From contig JAHDBK010000154.1 in NCBI GenBank assembly GCA_020630455.1, positions 1-7,900 on the forward strand: DNA of 7,900 bases, given 5' to 3'. The position numbers and the translations under genes were made by a program. This DNA comes from Saprospiraceae bacterium. Its GTDB lineage: Bacteria; Bacteroidota; Bacteroidia; Chitinophagales; Saprospiraceae. Under the pieces are notes generated by a model. It saw only the letters and a list, made by a program, of their open reading frames with translations. It made no database searches and had not been told where the DNA came from. This document shows positions 7,401-7,900 of this stretch, in pieces (the stretch's first letter is position 1; every line of letters begins with the position of its first letter).

Positions 7401-7891
7401 GCAAAAGAGATATTACATTCAAGGTAAATGGTCAAGCTTTGAGGTCGTATACTTATAATGCTAGTACGGGACAACTTTCTGCTTCAGTTACTTTAAAAGA
7501 TGGAATGAATACATTTGAAATTACAGGAAAGAATGAAGCAGGTTCTGATAAAGATAATACCAATATTACTTATAAAAAAGTAGCGGCTCCAATTCCAACT
7601 AATATCGGACCAACTGTTGAAATTACAAATTTAGATATTCCGACGCCTACTTTAATGAATCCTAATCCAGATGTAGTTCATTTTAAGGCTAAGACTACTA
7701 AGATTAATTCTAAAGCCAATATTACTTTAAAGGTAAACGGTGCAAGATATACTGATTTCAATTTTAATCCTTCAACAGGAAAAATAGATGCAGTTATCAA
7801 AATGGTGCCAGGTAAAAATACTTACGAAATAAAAGTACAAACTCGTCAAGGTTCTGATACCGATAAAGATGAAGTAACTTTTAATAAATAA
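4499..7891 (+). CDS. Exported protein: OmpA-like 8-strand beta-barrel followed by eight Ig-like repeats
   Basis: A 1130-residue exported protein of unknown function. The ATG at 4499 is chosen because a signal peptide begins there: Lys5-Lys6, a hydrophobic core from about 10 to 20, and probable cleavage after GIQA at residue 23. An upstream in-frame TTG at 4430 would add 23 polar residues in front of it. Residues about 42-299 alternate polar and hydrophobic residues and fit eight beta-strands (about 42-57, 62-79, 81-98, 147-163, 168-186, 234-250, 254-268, 286-299). Turns after strands 2, 4 and 6 are short (KPG, RERS, TPR) and loops after strands 3, 5 and 7 long, which is OmpA-like topology. 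Eight Ig-like domains fill 308-1130, with long Pro/Thr-rich linkers at about 400-436, 626-641 and 734-748. No OmpA peptidoglycan-binding domain or type IX sorting tail is seen. The barrel is a prediction by eye. Adhesion, envelope spanning or scaffolding are all possible. The gene is complete and transcribed divergently from hemH. Confidence 0.85.
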   Translation: MLTIKKITQVLFLMLAIVVGIQAQEETENVSSNNTYERKQGYWTFGINGGSSYQSSDVCRTYEGWGLGLTLAKNLYYKPGATFAFDLRGRLLYTNQVGRDNELSYGLQYNEALNGSSRDFITIDNPLNYYNNPTLTMDSAYVANHRTDVGEIGLEGVLQFNKLRERSNVILNLYGGLNLDWYKTRVDQSSFFNGQYDYGNIDFTAPESSVETQLESMWDGEYETLADGFSDEIGTFTWMPSLGFELGYQLTPRFSVVGGHKVTWSRDDILDGQRWTNENLATDNNDIYHYTHLGLRWIISPGEKELEPPIVNIIRPQPSPYETNQNYVSVLAEILNCEVPYEVSATFNGSPFYNFDFNPKTDDFTCQLNLVPGKNTLTISASNQAGSDSETLIVIYSEPEVIETPTPVEPTPTPAPPTTTNPSNPTSPPVATTPDCKKPVVKVSNITNPVANPSNPSFAKATLTASVSNMDSRSGIKLYINGNRSTDFNFNNTTGVLTAELSLESGNNTIKVTAENKCGNDSDTANSSYNSPATKQPPVVNITAPNNGYMTSQNSVNMEASVLHVNSKNDIKLYINGYSNNNFSYNHSTKTVRSTVNLQLGNNIIKVYASNSDGNDEDEIVVTYKTSTPAPPTPPAPTNPCDKPTVKITSLSNPVPASNANYGKTSLKASVRNASKSDIELYVNGNITNNFSYTSSTGVLTAQLQVKTGNSTIKIIAKNKCGNAQDSETVSYSNNAPPPPPPAPTPSTPKPVVTINTPSNNANFTNPNISVKATILHVDSKSNVIYEVNGVKSTSFNFNPSANSFTASLTLAEGRNTIRIIGKNDAGTDSDLAVVNYNVPQPTPPVVTINSPANGKVFTVNTTTLKATVKNVPNKSGVTVKINGTSTTNFNYSNGIVTATVNLKEGQNTLFVKGVNSDGQDSKTHTVRYNPPVTIQPPVVKFTNPSTPGKTVTKAAFTVKASLQNVASKRDITFKVNGQALRSYTYNASTGQLSASVTLKDGMNTFEITGKNEAGSDKDNTNITYKKVAAPIPTNIGPTVEITNLDIPTPTLMNPNPDVVHFKAKTTKINSKANITLKVNGARYTDFNFNPSTGKIDAVIKMVPGKNTYEIKVQTRQGSDTDKDEVTFNK
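5420..7888 (+). repeat. Eight tandem Ig-like domain repeats (protein level)
   Basis: Eight copies of a beta-sandwich module occupy residues 308-399, 437-530, 537-625, 642-733, 749-838, 844-930, 937-1027 and 1038-1130. The DNA starts are 5420, 5807, 6107, 6422, 6743, 7028, 7307 and 7610. Each copy opens with PPVV.I or a variant, has a central I.L.VNG then F.YN or F.FN, a G.LTA strand, an L..G.NTI.V strand and a closing N..G.DSD turn, then a final Tyr or Phe strand. This pattern resembles the glucodextranase-B and cadherin-like Ig modules of bacterial surface proteins. The copies are well diverged at DNA level. The clearest short match is a 21-nt stretch with one mismatch, 5924-5944 against 6209-6229, encoding IKLYING. 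Copies 1, 2 and 4 carry cysteine pairs and the others have no cysteine. Confidence 0.88.
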
Positions 7892-7900
7892 AATTGCTTA

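Noticed and set aside
5647..7422. Several minus-strand open frames within the Ig-repeat region
   Set aside because: They are reverse readings of repetitive Asn/Thr/Pro-rich coding sequence, with biased Val/Gly/Leu composition and no motifs.
5420..7888. Repetitive DNA such as a CRISPR array or VNTR
   Set aside because: The periodicity is about 270-390 bp and visible mainly in protein. DNA copies are diverged and no short identical repeats with spacers occur.
7610..7891. Possible type IX secretion C-terminal sorting domain
   Set aside because: The last module aligns with the other Ig-like repeats to its final strand and lacks the usual sorting-domain features.

Overview
The window looks like chromosomal DNA from an AT-rich member of the Bacteroidota. 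The signs are: a ferrochelatase with the Cys-rich insert familiar from that phylum; no Shine-Dalgarno sequences before the genes; TAnnTTTG-type -7 promoter elements; and a long outer-membrane-type barrel protein carrying repeated Ig-like domains. No rRNA, tRNA, CRISPR array, transposase or phage gene is visible, and I cannot name a genus.

Left part (1-4031, minus strand): three tightly packed genes read leftwards as a probable operon. The order of transcription is hemH (ferrochelatase), then a HAD-superfamily phosphatase 2 bp later, then a 755-residue fusion of an APH-fold small-molecule kinase with a class III PLP enzyme 15 bp after that. The PLP half matches the ethanolamine-phosphate / 5-phosphohydroxylysine phospho-lyase branch. 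The fused enzyme probably phosphorylates a hydroxylated amine and then eliminates phosphate and ammonia from the product. A 20-bp A/T-rich hairpin overlapping its stop codon closes the operon.

Middle (4032-4498): an AT-rich divergent intergenic region with no gene. It holds a good promoter match pointing right, a weaker one pointing left with a 15-nt palindrome just downstream, an FNR/CRP-like half-site pair, and a further inverted repeat.

Right part (4499-7891, plus strand): one 1130-residue exported protein. It has a signal peptide, a predicted 8-strand OmpA-like beta-barrel (about residues 42-299), and eight tandem Ig-like domains of about 90 residues joined partly by Pro/Thr linkers. It has neither an OmpA peptidoglycan-binding domain nor a recognisable type IX secretion tail. 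The predicted topology would put all eight Ig domains in the periplasm, which makes this the least explained object in the window.

Nothing links the right-hand gene to the left-hand operon except the shared upstream region. The left operon combines haem synthesis with what looks like amine salvage or catabolism. That may be only convenient co-transcription.
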